NCBI RefSeq assembly: GCF_037890675.1
Contig: NZ_CP149574.1
Span: forward strand, 496,001-560,000
Source of the DNA: Methylovirgula sp. 4M-Z18
GTDB lineage: Bacteria > Pseudomonadota > Alphaproteobacteria > Rhizobiales > Beijerinckiaceae
DNA: 64,000 nucleotides
Direction: 5' to 3'
Part shown: one piece after another, positions 54,948 to 64,000 of the stretch
Numbering within the stretch: position 1 is the first letter of the stretch
Layout of the letters: each line of letters starts with the position of its first letter
Translations under genes and position numbers: made by a program
Notes under the pieces: generated by a model
What the model saw: the letters and a program-made list of their open reading frames with translations, nothing else
What the model was told of the DNA's origin: nothing
The model's database searches: none

Positions 54948-55013
54948 GGCGAGACTTGACGGCGGGGTCTGCGGGCGGCAGGTATGTTTACATATGAACA
55001 GGATTCCGCCCGC

Positions 55014-55880
55014 ATGAGCCAGGCCGTCGCCGACCTTCTTGCCATCCTCGATCTCGAACGGATCGAGCAAAATATTTTCCGCGGCTCCAGCCCGCAGGTC
55101 GGCTGGCAGCGCGTTTTCGGCGGCCTCGTGATTTCCCAGGCCCTGGTCGCGGCGGCGCGGACGGTCGAGGGCCGCGCGCCGCATTCGCTGCACGGCTATT
55201 TCATCCTGCCGGGCGATCCGAGCATTCCGATTGTCTACGAGGTCGACCGGATTCGCGACGGCACGAGCTTCGCCACCCGCCGCTGCGTCGCGATTCAGCG
55301 CGGACGGGCGATTTTTTCGCTGTCGGCCTCCTTCCAGATCGAGGAAGAGGGTCTGTCGCATCAATTTGCCATGCCGGACGTGCCCGATCCCGAGACTTTG
55401 CTGAGCGATCGGGACGTTTTCGAGAAATTCGGGGCGCAAATGCCGCCGGCGGTGCGCTCTTATTTCAAGCGTGAACGGCCGATCGAGCTGCGCCCCGTCG
55501 ATTGGATGCGCTACCTCAACCGCAAGCCGACGGAACCGGCTCAGAATATCTGGATGAAAGCCTCCGGCCCTTTGCCGGACGATCCGGCCGTGCATCGGGC
55601 GGTGCTCGCTTACCTGTCGGACATGACCTTGCTCGATGCCGCCATGGTCACCCATGGCCGAACGGTCTTCGATCCGACCCTGCAGGTGGCGAGTCTTGAC
55701 CATGCGCTCTGGTTTCATCGCCCCTTCCGGGCCGACGAATGGCTCCTGTACAGCCAGGACAGTCCCTGGACCGGCGGCGCGCGCGGCCTGACCCGCGGCC
55801 TGATTTACGCGCGTGACGGGGCCTTGGTGGCATCGGTGGCACAAGAAGGCTTGATCCGGCCGCGCGACGCCAAAGCCTGA
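55014..55880 (+). CDS. tesB: Acyl-CoA thioesterase II
   Basis: 288 aa from the ATG at 55014, preceded by AGGA; an ATG at 54984 in frame is less well supported. It has two fused hot-dog domains: VFGGLVISQALVAAARTVEG in the first, and LSDMTLLDAAMVTHG with SLDHALWFHRPFRADEW in the second, covering the Asp and Thr/Gln region of TesB. It hydrolyses medium to long acyl-CoA in the cytoplasm. Confidence 0.93.
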   Translation: MSQAVADLLAILDLERIEQNIFRGSSPQVGWQRVFGGLVISQALVAAARTVEGRAPHSLHGYFILPGDPSIPIVYEVDRIRDGTSFATRRCVAIQRGRAIFSLSASFQIEEEGLSHQFAMPDVPDPETLLSDRDVFEKFGAQMPPAVRSYFKRERPIELRPVDWMRYLNRKPTEPAQNIWMKASGPLPDDPAVHRAVLAYLSDMTLLDAAMVTHGRTVFDPTLQVASLDHALWFHRPFRADEWLLYSQDSPWTGGARGLTRGLIYARDGALVASVAQEGLIRPRDAKA

Positions 55881-56553
<673 letters not shown>

Positions 56554-56585
56554 GCGCCATCAAGGATTTCACAAGGAGTTCACTC

Positions 56586-58106
56586 ATGAAGTTGCTTTCA
56601 CTGAAAGGCGGGTTGCTAACGGCCTTGGCGCTGACCGCCATGACGGCTGTGGCCTATGCCCAGGACGCCGCGCCGGCAGCCGCCGCTGCAGCGCCTGCCG
56701 CGCCCGCACTCGTGCCGAATCCGGGCGATACCGCTTGGATGCTCACCTCCAGCGCGCTCGTGCTGATGATGTCGATCCCCGGCCTCGCCCTCTTCTACGG
56801 CGGCCTGGTGCGCACCAAGAACATGCTGTCGATTCTGACCCAAGTCTTCGCCATCGTGTCGCTCGTCGGCGTGCTGTGGGCCGTCTATGGCTATTCGATG
56901 TCGCTTGGCGATACCGGTCCTGGCACCGGTTTGTTCGGAATCCCGGCAGCCTATCTCGGCGGCTTCGGCAAGGTCTTCCTGAAGGGCGTCGACGCAAACG
57001 CGACCTTCTCGACCTTCACGCCGGGCCACGTCATTCCGGAACTCGCCTATATGGTGTTCCAGATGACCTTCGCCATGATTACTCCGGCGCTGATCATCGG
57101 CTCCTTCGCCGAGCGCATCAAATTCTCGGCGATGCTGCTGTTCATGTTCCTGTGGGTGACGTTCATCTACTTCCCGATCGCCCATTGGGTCTGGGCTTCG
57201 GCCGATGCGAATCTGCTCACGGCTGCAGCTAAGGAACTTGCTGCTGCGACCACCGACGCCGCCAAGAAGGTCGCTCAGGACAAGATCGACGCGCTCAACA
57301 ACAGCGCCGGTTGGCTGGCGGCTGCCGGAGCGCTGGATTTTGCCGGCGGCACCGTCGTGCATATCAACGCTGGTATCGCTGGTATGGTCGGTTGCTTGAT
57401 CATCGGCAAGCGTGTCGGCTATCCGAAAGAGGCTATGCCGCCCCATTCGCTCACCATGACGATGATCGGCGCTTCGCTCCTCTGGGTTGGTTGGTTCGGC
57501 TTCAATGCCGGCTCGAACCTCGAGGCCAATGGCACGACGGCACTCGCTTTCGTCAACACGATGGTCGCAACCGCTGCGGCGGCGCTCTCCTGGCTGTTCG
57601 TCGAATGGATCGTCAAGGGCAAGCCCTCGCTGCTCGGCATGGTGTCGGGCGCAGTTGCGGGTCTCGTCGCGGTGACGCCGGCTTCGGGCTTTGCCGGTCC
57701 GATGGGTTCGATCGTGCTCGGTCTGATGGTCAGCCCGATCTGCTTCTTCTTCGTCGCTTTCGTGAAGAATTGGATCGGCTATGACGACGCGCTCGACGTG
57801 TTCGGCGTGCACTGCATCGGCGGCATCACCGGCGCGATCATGACCGGTATCCTGGTCAACACCGCGCTCGGCGGCGTCGGCCTCACCGACTACACCAACC
57901 TGAAAGACATGACGGCTCCGTACGACATGGTGACGCAGTTGATCGCACAATTTAAGGCGGTCGGCTCGACCCTCATCTGGTCCGGCGTCGGTTCGGCGAT
58001 CCTGTACTACATCGTCGACTTCACCATCGGCCTGCGTCCGGCTCCGGATGCGGAGCGCGAAGGCCTCGACGTCTCGGATCACGGCGAACGCGCTTACAAC
58101 TATTGA
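56586..58106 (+). CDS. amtB: Ammonium transporter AmtB
   Basis: 506 aa with a cleavable signal peptide (residues 1-26, ending VAYAQ), then an Ala/Pro-rich stretch and eleven predicted spans. Twin pore histidines occur in GTVVHINAGIAG and FGVHCIGGITG, and the essential Asp in LDFAGG. A 25-residue Ala/Lys-rich loop near residues 215-235 (AAATTDAAKKVAQDK) is longer than in E. coli AmtB. It imports ammonium and is gated by GlnK, encoded just upstream. Confidence 0.97.
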   Translation: MKLLSLKGGLLTALALTAMTAVAYAQDAAPAAAAAAPAAPALVPNPGDTAWMLTSSALVLMMSIPGLALFYGGLVRTKNMLSILTQVFAIVSLVGVLWAVYGYSMSLGDTGPGTGLFGIPAAYLGGFGKVFLKGVDANATFSTFTPGHVIPELAYMVFQMTFAMITPALIIGSFAERIKFSAMLLFMFLWVTFIYFPIAHWVWASADANLLTAAAKELAAATTDAAKKVAQDKIDALNNSAGWLAAAGALDFAGGTVVHINAGIAGMVGCLIIGKRVGYPKEAMPPHSLTMTMIGASLLWVGWFGFNAGSNLEANGTTALAFVNTMVATAAAALSWLFVEWIVKGKPSLLGMVSGAVAGLVAVTPASGFAGPMGSIVLGLMVSPICFFFVAFVKNWIGYDDALDVFGVHCIGGITGAIMTGILVNTALGGVGLTDYTNLKDMTAPYDMVTQLIAQFKAVGSTLIWSGVGSAILYYIVDFTIGLRPAPDAEREGLDVSDHGERAYNY

Positions 58107-58154
58107 TCTTATGGGAGGCGGGCTTGCCCGCTTCCTTCCCTCCCGACTTAACTC

Positions 58155-58186
58155 AAGGCGCTCTCTTATCGGGGAGCGCCTTTTTT
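58155..58186 (+). terminator. Rho-independent terminator of glnK-amtB
   Basis: AAGGCGCTC (58155-58163) pairs with GAGCGCCTT (58174-58182) and runs into six T residues. It lies 49 bases after the amtB stop. Confidence 0.9.
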
Positions 58187-58248
58187 CTGTCGCCTTCGAA
58201 TGGCTTCTCCTCCATAAGATGCACGGGCCGTGGCGGAGAGAGTCGATC

Positions 58249-59706
58249 GTGAAGCGCAAATCCAAAATCCTGGCCGCGACAATGATCCTGGCCTGCGGCG
58301 CCGCACCGCTGCGGGCTCAGACCTCTGCCGAAGACGCACAGAAGCTGCAAGCGGCTTACGAAACCTATCTCGGTAAGCCCGACGTCATTGCTCTCACGCC
58401 GGATGGTGACGCATACCGGGCGCAGCTCGATCTCAAAAAGCTGTTTGCACCGTTCAACGTTTATGGATTCTCGCTCGACGCCGCGCCGATGACCTGGACG
58501 GTCAAGCGCCAGGCCGATGGCTCGCTTCTCGAAACGATCGACCAGATGCCCGACCTGCATTGGCGCACGCCGCTGGAGAGCGCCGACCTACATGTCGAAT
58601 CCCTGCACGCGACGTATATTCTGGACGCTGCTTTGCCATGGCTTCGCGAGTCGCAGGGCACCGCGGGCAAGGTGATCGAGGATGCTTCCGCCGGCGCGAC
58701 ACAGCAGACGCACACCGAGGCTGCCCAAGTGGAGTTCCGGCAGACGGCAACGGCAGAAGCGCCCGGCGTTGTCACCAGTATCGAGCAGTACCAGAGCGGT
58801 CCCGTGCATCAGCACGGGATGATTGCACTTGCTGCCGGCGAGCCGTCACCGATCGGAATCACGATCGATGCGGCAAAGTGCGGCGGGACGAGGAAAACGA
58901 CTGGGCTGCAGGCGCAAAAGCTGCTCGATATCTGGACGTGGCTCGTCGCGCACCCTAGCCGCGAGACGATCGCGGCGCATCAGGACGAACTGAAAGAATT
59001 GATTCGTAAGGCTTCGCCGGTCTTCGCGCATGCCGATCGTGCGAGCGCGTGGCAGGATGTGAAAATCGCGACGCCTTACGGCACGCTCGTTGCGGCAAAA
59101 GCCGATCTCGATATTGCTGCCGACGGCATCATCCGCGACGGTACGGTGCATGCGCAGCTCGCGCTGCACGACGCCTCTTTGTCGAAAGCTTCGTTGCCGG
59201 CCTGGGTCGGCAATCTTGTGCCGAAAGAGGTGAGCCTCGACGCGACTCTATCCGGTTATGATGCGCCGAAAGCGATGGACGTGGCTTTGAATGCGGCGAA
59301 TTTTGCGGCGCAGCCGGTCCTTTCTCCCGATGCACAGACGCAGGTCTGGAAAGCGCTCGTACCGGGAGGCCATTTGCAATTGGTCCTCGGTCCGAGCCAT
59401 CTCAAATCATCCTTGCTCGATGTGGAAATCGAAGGGACATTGAATGTCACCGCCGGTCCGCCGGATGGCGCGCTCGTCGTGAAGGCAAAAGGCGTCGCAG
59501 ACCTGCTCAAGGCGATGAGCGCGGGGCCGCAGGATCATCTCGCGCAGCAAATCATGCTCGGCCTGATTTTCGTGAAAGGCTATGCGCAGACGCAAGGCGA
59601 CGGCACGCTCGTGTGGCATGTCGCTTTCGGCACTGCCGGCGTCACGGTCAATGGCAACAGGCTGAAGAGCTTGACCCCGGCAGCGCCGCGCTTTCAATTG
59701 AAGTGA
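58249..59706 (+). CDS. Exported protein of unknown function (possibly DUF2125/DUF945-like)
   Basis: 485 aa from the GTG at 58249, chosen because a clean signal peptide (KRKSKILAATMILACGAAP, cleavage after LRAQ) starts there and GGAG lies upstream; the frame is open further back through the amtB terminator. The mature protein is beta-rich with no catalytic motif that I recognise. Repeating segments such as VKIATPYGTLVAAKADLDI and LQLVLGPSHLKSSLLDVEIE recall large periplasmic domains of unknown function in alphaproteobacteria. Probably periplasmic. Followed after 18 bases by a LysR gene. Confidence 0.75.
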   Translation: MKRKSKILAATMILACGAAPLRAQTSAEDAQKLQAAYETYLGKPDVIALTPDGDAYRAQLDLKKLFAPFNVYGFSLDAAPMTWTVKRQADGSLLETIDQMPDLHWRTPLESADLHVESLHATYILDAALPWLRESQGTAGKVIEDASAGATQQTHTEAAQVEFRQTATAEAPGVVTSIEQYQSGPVHQHGMIALAAGEPSPIGITIDAAKCGGTRKTTGLQAQKLLDIWTWLVAHPSRETIAAHQDELKELIRKASPVFAHADRASAWQDVKIATPYGTLVAAKADLDIAADGIIRDGTVHAQLALHDASLSKASLPAWVGNLVPKEVSLDATLSGYDAPKAMDVALNAANFAAQPVLSPDAQTQVWKALVPGGHLQLVLGPSHLKSSLLDVEIEGTLNVTAGPPDGALVVKAKGVADLLKAMSAGPQDHLAQQIMLGLIFVKGYAQTQGDGTLVWHVAFGTAGVTVNGNRLKSLTPAAPRFQLK

Positions 59707-59724
59707 GCGATTTTTCGGCGGCAG

Positions 59725-60651
59725 ATGATGCGGCACATTCCATGGGACGGGTTTCAGCTGTTTTTGACGATCGCGGAGGCACGCAGCCTGCGCGAGGCCG
59801 CCGTCAAGCTCAAAATCAGCGCCGCCACGGTCAGCCGCCGACTGGAAGCGCTCGAACAGCAGATCGGCGCGCCCTTGTTCGAGCGCCTGCCGGGGACGTT
59901 GCGGCTGCTCCCGCTCGGCGAGGCGCTCCTGCCCGAGGCCGCGGCGATGCGCGAACGGGCGGATGCGCTCAACCGGCTGATCGGGGTGCGGGATGCGTTC
60001 GATCAGGGGCCGGTGGTGGTTACGACGACGGCGTCCGTCGCGCTCTTCCTCGCGCGACATCTCCTCGAACTCCACGCGGCCTGCGCGCCGGTCGGAATCG
60101 AACTTTCCGCCAGCCGCCAGATTCTCAATCTGGCGCGGCGGGAGGCGGATATCGCCTTGCGCTTGCGCCGCCCGCCGGCGGAAGGCGACCTGCGGGTCAA
60201 GCGGGTTAGCCAGATGACCAGCGCGCTCTATGCCGCGAAATCCTATCTCGCGCAGGAACGTTGGCGCGGAGGCGAAGACGACGTCCGTCGCCTCGCCTTT
60301 TTTGCCGTCGGCCAGGAACCGGAGCGCTCGCAGCGCGCGGCCTGGCTACGCGCGGTGATGGGGACCAAAAGGCCGCTTGCCCAGATCGACGAATTGCACC
60401 TACGCCTCGAAGCGGTGCGGCAGGGCGGTGCCGCCGCCCTGTTGCCCTGCTGGATCGGCGAGAGCGACCCGGATCTGACGTGCGTCGGCGGGCGGGATGC
60501 GCCCTTCCGCGAGGATATTTATCTGATTTTTCACAATGATTTGGCACAAAATCCACGCGTGCGGCGGGCAGCGGCGGCGATCTCCGATCTGTTGAAGCGC
60601 CGCGCCGCGGATCTCGCGGGTCCGGCCGGCGCCAATTTGGGCCGGTCTTAA
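59725..60651 (+). CDS. LysR-family transcriptional regulator
   Basis: 308 aa. The N-terminal winged helix-turn-helix is WDGFQLFLTIAEARSLREAA followed by KISAATVSRRLEALEQQIGA. A substrate-binding domain follows from about residue 95 (VVVTTTASVALFLARHLLEL). It starts 18 bases after the unknown exported protein and runs ahead of ftsK. Its target is not evident, as no divergent gene is present. Confidence 0.92.
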   Translation: MMRHIPWDGFQLFLTIAEARSLREAAVKLKISAATVSRRLEALEQQIGAPLFERLPGTLRLLPLGEALLPEAAAMRERADALNRLIGVRDAFDQGPVVVTTTASVALFLARHLLELHAACAPVGIELSASRQILNLARREADIALRLRRPPAEGDLRVKRVSQMTSALYAAKSYLAQERWRGGEDDVRRLAFFAVGQEPERSQRAAWLRAVMGTKRPLAQIDELHLRLEAVRQGGAAALLPCWIGESDPDLTCVGGRDAPFREDIYLIFHNDLAQNPRVRRAAAAISDLLKRRAADLAGPAGANLGRS

Positions 60652-60754
60652 ACCGCTATTAACTCTGACTCCCTAGCTTGACCCTGAGACATTCCGTACC
60701 GCCGGCTTCGGGGGGTTGCGAGCGATCGGCGCCGTTGGGCGCGACAGGTGGGGC

Positions 60755-63478
60755 ATGCGCGTTCAACATTTTTCGACCCTTGATTATCTGCCGGAGGCCC
60801 TGCGCGATTTCCTGCGCCGCCGTTTCTCGGAATTTTTTGGCGTCGGCCTGCTCGTCCTCACCGGTGCCCTGGCGGTCGCGCTCGTGACCTGGTCGGCGCA
60901 TGATCCAAGCTTCAATCACGCCGTCGACCGGCCGGTCCGTAACCTGCTCGGCCATCCGGGCGCGATCGTCGCCGATATTGTCACTCAGCTTGTCGGCCTG
61001 TCCTCGGTGGCCCTGATCACCCCGATGGCGTTCTGGGGCTGGATTTTGATGAGCTATCGCCGCTTGCCCAACCTGCGCGTGCGGCTCGTATGCTGGCTCA
61101 TCGGCTGCGCCGCTGCCGCCGGTTTTGCCTCGCTCCTGCCGGTCACGGACCGTTGGCCGTTGCCGACCGGCCTTGGCGGCGTCGTGGGCGATGCGATTCT
61201 CGCGCTGCCGCGCAAGATTGCCGGCGGGTCCGGCCTGATGATGGCCCTGACAGCCATCGCGTTGGCGGCCATCGCGATTCTGGCCCTCTCGGCCGCCGCG
61301 CGGGTCGGCCAGATGGCGCCGAGCCCGGATGACGATTTCGACGACATGCCGATGCCGGCGCCGAAAAAATCGGCGCGGCAGGTGACGCATGAGGAGGATG
61401 ATGCGGAAGGCGAGCCGGGCCTTGGGTTGATTTCCGCCGGTGCGCTCATTCATGCCGCCTTGATGACCAAGGCTGCTTTGGCCCGCCAGATCCGCGCCTG
61501 GAAAAACCGTCCGAAGTCCGAGGCGCGGCCGGATCGCGCGCCCTGGCTCTATACACGCGGGCTCGACGCGCCGGAGGATGAGAATCAGGGCTTTGCCGGT
61601 CCGGTCGATTTTGCCGGCCGCCGCGAACCTGGGTTTGCGTCGCGCGCAACCGCGCCTCAGCCGCTCGCGCCCGTCGCATCGGTGCCGGATCCGCTGGCGC
61701 CCGCTTATTTCGACCCGAACGCCTATGCCGGCGATCAGGCTTTCGCGCCCCAGCCGGTTCCCTCTATGGCGCAGCCTGCCCAGCGCCAGCCGGCGCAAGC
61801 CTACGCGCCGGCAGCGACGCCGATGCTGCAGGGCGATTTCGATCCGCCGCCCTCGCAGCGCGTGACGCCGGCGCAGCCGAGCCTCAAGGCCGGCAAACGC
61901 GTGGTCCGCGAGGCGCAGCCATCGTTCCTCGATCGCGGCGAATATCAACTGCCGCCGCTGCACATGCTGAGCGAGCCGAAGAAGTTGAATGTCACGACGA
62001 TTTCGGAAGATGCGCTGGAGCAGAATGCGCGGCTGCTGGAAGGTGTGCTCGACGATTTCAGCGTCCGGGGCGAGATTATCCAGGTTCGCCCCGGCCCCGT
62101 CGTGACGCTCTATGAACTCGAGCCGGCGCCGGGCATCAAATCCTCGCGCGTGATCGGTCTTGCCGACGACATCGCCCGCTCGATGAGCGCGATCTCGGCG
62201 CGTGTCGCGGTCGTGTCGGGGCGCAATGCCATCGGCATCGAATTGCCGAACGCCAAGCGCGAGACCGTCTATTTGCGCGAACTTCTGGCATCTGAGGATT
62301 TCGAGAAGAGCAAGCACAAACTGGCGATCGCGCTTGGCAAGACGATCGGCGGCGAACCGGTGATCGTCGATCTCGCCAAAATGCCGCATCTCCTGGTCGC
62401 CGGTACGACGGGTTCGGGCAAATCGGTCGCCATCAACACGATGATCCTGTCGCTGCTCTACCGTCTGAAGCCGGAAGAATGCCGGCTGATCATGGTCGAT
62501 CCGAAAATGCTGGAACTCTCTGTCTACGAGGGCATTCCGCATCTTCTCACCCCGGTCGTGACCGACGTGAAGAAAGCCGTCGTGGCCCTGAAATGGGCCG
62601 TGCGCGAGATGGAGGATCGCTACAAGAAGATGGCCAAGGTCGGTGTGCGCAACATCGACAATTTCAATCAGCGCGTCGCGGAGGCCAAAGCCAAGGGCGA
62701 GGTCATCACCCGCACGGTGCAGACCGGATTCGATCGCGAAACGGGCGAGGCGATCTACGAACACGAGGAGATGGATCTCTCCGTCCTGCCCTATATCGTC
62801 GTGATCGTCGACGAAATGGCCGACATGATGATCCAGGTCGGCAAGGAGGTCGAAGGGACGATCCAGCGTCTCGCGCAAATGGCGCGCGCCGCCGGCATCC
62901 ATCTCATCATGGCGACCCAGCGTCCGTCGGTGGACGTGGTGACGGGAACGATCAAGGCGAATTTCCCGACCCGCATTTCCTTCCAGGTCACGTCGAAGAT
63001 CGATAGCCGCACGATTCTGGGCGAGCAGGGGGCAGAGCAGCTCCTGGGGCAGGGCGACATGCTCTACATGGCCGGCGGCGGGCGCATCTCGCGCGTGCAC
63101 GGGCCGTTCGTCTCGGATCAGGAAGTCGAAAAGATCGTCGCGCATCTCAAAACCCAAGGCCAGCCCGATTATCTCGACGCGATCACCGCCGACGACGAGC
63201 TGGGCGAGGACGGCGCCGCGCCGGCGCCCGGGTCGATGGATGCGGAGGAATCCGGCGATCTTTACGACCGCGCCGTCGCCATCGTGCTGCGCGACAAGAA
63301 GTGCTCGACCAGCTACGTCCAGCGCCGTCTCTCGATCGGCTACAACAAGGCCGCCTCGCTCGTCGAGCGCATGGAGCAGGAAGGCGTCGTCGGCCCGGCC
63401 AATCATGCCGGCAAGCGCGAGATCCTCGTCGGAGGCGGCATTGACCGCGGCGCGTTCGATTTGGGCGCCGACGAGTGA
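60755..63478 (+). CDS. ftsK: DNA translocase FtsK
   Basis: 907 aa from the ATG at 60755, with GGTGGGG upstream. Four N-terminal membrane spans (about residues 25-195) anchor it at the septum. A Pro/Ala/Gln-rich linker (about 200-390) leads to the motor: Walker [16 protein letters not shown], Walker [14 protein letters not shown], RecA-like [12 protein letters not shown]. The C-terminal gamma winged helix ([20 protein letters not shown]) reads KOPS sites. It pumps chromosome termini and activates XerCD at division. Neighbour of lolA, as usual in alphaproteobacteria. Confidence 0.97.
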   Translation: MRVQHFSTLDYLPEALRDFLRRRFSEFFGVGLLVLTGALAVALVTWSAHDPSFNHAVDRPVRNLLGHPGAIVADIVTQLVGLSSVALITPMAFWGWILMSYRRLPNLRVRLVCWLIGCAAAAGFASLLPVTDRWPLPTGLGGVVGDAILALPRKIAGGSGLMMALTAIALAAIAILALSAAARVGQMAPSPDDDFDDMPMPAPKKSARQVTHEEDDAEGEPGLGLISAGALIHAALMTKAALARQIRAWKNRPKSEARPDRAPWLYTRGLDAPEDENQGFAGPVDFAGRREPGFASRATAPQPLAPVASVPDPLAPAYFDPNAYAGDQAFAPQPVPSMAQPAQRQPAQAYAPAATPMLQGDFDPPPSQRVTPAQPSLKAGKRVVREAQPSFLDRGEYQLPPLHMLSEPKKLNVTTISEDALEQNARLLEGVLDDFSVRGEIIQVRPGPVVTLYELEPAPGIKSSRVIGLADDIARSMSAISARVAVVSGRNAIGIELPNAKRETVYLRELLASEDFEKSKHKLAIALGKTIGGEPVIVDLAKMPHLLVAGTTGSGKSVAINTMILSLLYRLKPEECRLIMVDPKMLELSVYEGIPHLLTPVVTDVKKAVVALKWAVREMEDRYKKMAKVGVRNIDNFNQRVAEAKAKGEVITRTVQTGFDRETGEAIYEHEEMDLSVLPYIVVIVDEMADMMIQVGKEVEGTIQRLAQMARAAGIHLIMATQRPSVDVVTGTIKANFPTRISFQVTSKIDSRTILGEQGAEQLLGQGDMLYMAGGGRISRVHGPFVSDQEVEKIVAHLKTQGQPDYLDAITADDELGEDGAAPAPGSMDAEESGDLYDRAVAIVLRDKKCSTSYVQRRLSIGYNKAASLVERMEQEGVVGPANHAGKREILVGGGIDRGAFDLGADE

Positions 63479-63521
63479 GATTTCGTCCCAGTCTTGCCAC
63501 ATCGAGTGGCTAACGCTCTAA

Positions 63522-64000
63522 ATGACTTTGGATGTTTCAAGACTGATCTGGCCGATGTTCCGACGCGCCCTCGTTATCTTATCCCTGTTGAGCCTCTGCG
63601 CATTGAGCGGTGCAGCCTTGGCGCAGCAAAACGCGCCCCTCAAGCTCATCCCACAAAAGCCGGCGCAGCAGGCGAAGCCGCCAGCGGCGAAGCCCGCGCC
63701 GGCCGCGCCCGTGTCGGCGAACGACATCATCGACAAGGCCAATGAAAGCCTCAATTCGATCACGACGCTGACGGCGGATTTCACCCAACTCGGGGCTGGC
63801 GGCGACCGGCTCGAGGGCAGGCTTCTCCTGCAGCGGCCGGGCCGTCTGCGCTTTGAATACCAGCCGCCGTCGAAACAATCGATCGTCGCCGACGGCACGA
63901 CCTTGGCGATGTACGACCTCAAGGTGAAGCAGCAGCCGGACAAATTGTTCATCAGTCAGACGCCGCTCAAATTCATCCTCGCCGATCACGTCGATCTGGG
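63522..64000 (+). CDS. lolA: Outer-membrane lipoprotein carrier LolA (partial, runs off the window)
   Basis: At least 159 codons are visible; the 3' end is outside the window. A start at 63522 or at the ATG 63555 (MFRRALVILSLLSLCALSG) is possible; the second begins directly at a signal peptide ending ALAQQ. A Pro/Ala/Lys-rich spacer precedes the LolA fold (IIDKANESLNSITTLTADFT; GRLLLQRPGRLRFEYQPPSK). It ferries lipoproteins across the periplasm to the outer membrane. It follows ftsK by 43 bases. Confidence 0.9.
   Translation, partial: MTLDVSRLIWPMFRRALVILSLLSLCALSGAALAQQNAPLKLIPQKPAQQAKPPAAKPAPAAPVSANDIIDKANESLNSITTLTADFTQLGAGGDRLEGRLLLQRPGRLRFEYQPPSKQSIVADGTTLAMYDLKVKQQPDKLFISQTPLKFILADHVDL

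Noticed and set aside
60659-63502. 947-codon minus-strand frame opposite ftsK
   Set aside because: A high-GC shadow: the plus strand encodes an unmistakable FtsK. The composition of the shadow is Arg/His/Asp-rich without domains.

Overview
The window looks like chromosomal DNA from an alphaproteobacterium, most likely of the Hyphomicrobiales (Rhizobiales). The evidence is the GC-rich coding, ATGA and GTG translational couplings, a soxBDAG-purU operon, a Ti-plasmid-type tra gene set, a GlxA-type regulator, a ClpP-like/NfeD/slipin group and intergenic palindromes of the kind common in this order. I cannot name the genus.

Layout. (1) 84-13489 is core-like: tamA-tamB for outer-membrane assembly, an ABC-F ATPase, glucose-6-phosphate isomerase, and a three-gene operon of circularly permuted ATP-grasp, alpha-E and transglutaminase-like proteins. 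The transglutaminase-like protein appears to have lost its catalytic Cys and His. (2) tRNA-Ser(GGA) at 13633-13722 starts a mosaic accessory region that I place at 13723-34639. A 15-nt copy of the tRNA-Ser 3' end recurs at 34625-34639. Nested inside, two 48-nt direct repeats of the 3' part of initiator tRNA-Met (14868-14915 and 30509-30556) bracket a 15.6-kb metabolic cargo. To its right lie an IS3-type remnant, an EAL-domain protein and decayed conjugation genes (traD, traC, an internally deleted traA). No integrase was seen.

The cargo is one divergent catabolic locus. Leftward genes encode an aldehyde dehydrogenase, an Ldh2-type reductase, a split UxaA-type dehydratase (SAF subunit plus large subunit) and a DapA-type lyase. 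Rightward genes encode a GlxA/AraC regulator, a Tat-exported substrate-binding protein, two permeases, a second aldehyde dehydrogenase, two different BNR/sialidase-fold proteins without signal peptides, and the ABC ATPase. Together they suggest uptake and degradation of an unidentified sugar acid or acidic glycoside. The two predicted cytoplasmic BNR proteins are the least explained part and the best candidate for an undescribed pathway.

(3) 34738-45749 holds mixed accessory genes: an MmyB-type regulator, an AhpD-like protein without its cysteines, an L,D-transpeptidase lipoprotein, a GIY-YIG/MUG113 protein, a methyltransferase, NfeD-slipin plus a secreted ClpP-like protein, a TetR/dehydrogenase pair with two palindromic operators, and an AcpH-like protein. 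(4) 45731-64000 is core-like again: a nitrilase-family amidase, the sarcosine oxidase operon with purU, a UbiH-type hydroxylase, a VOC protein, TesB, glnK-amtB behind a likely sigma-54 promoter, an exported protein of unknown function, a LysR regulator, FtsK, and lolA running off the right edge.
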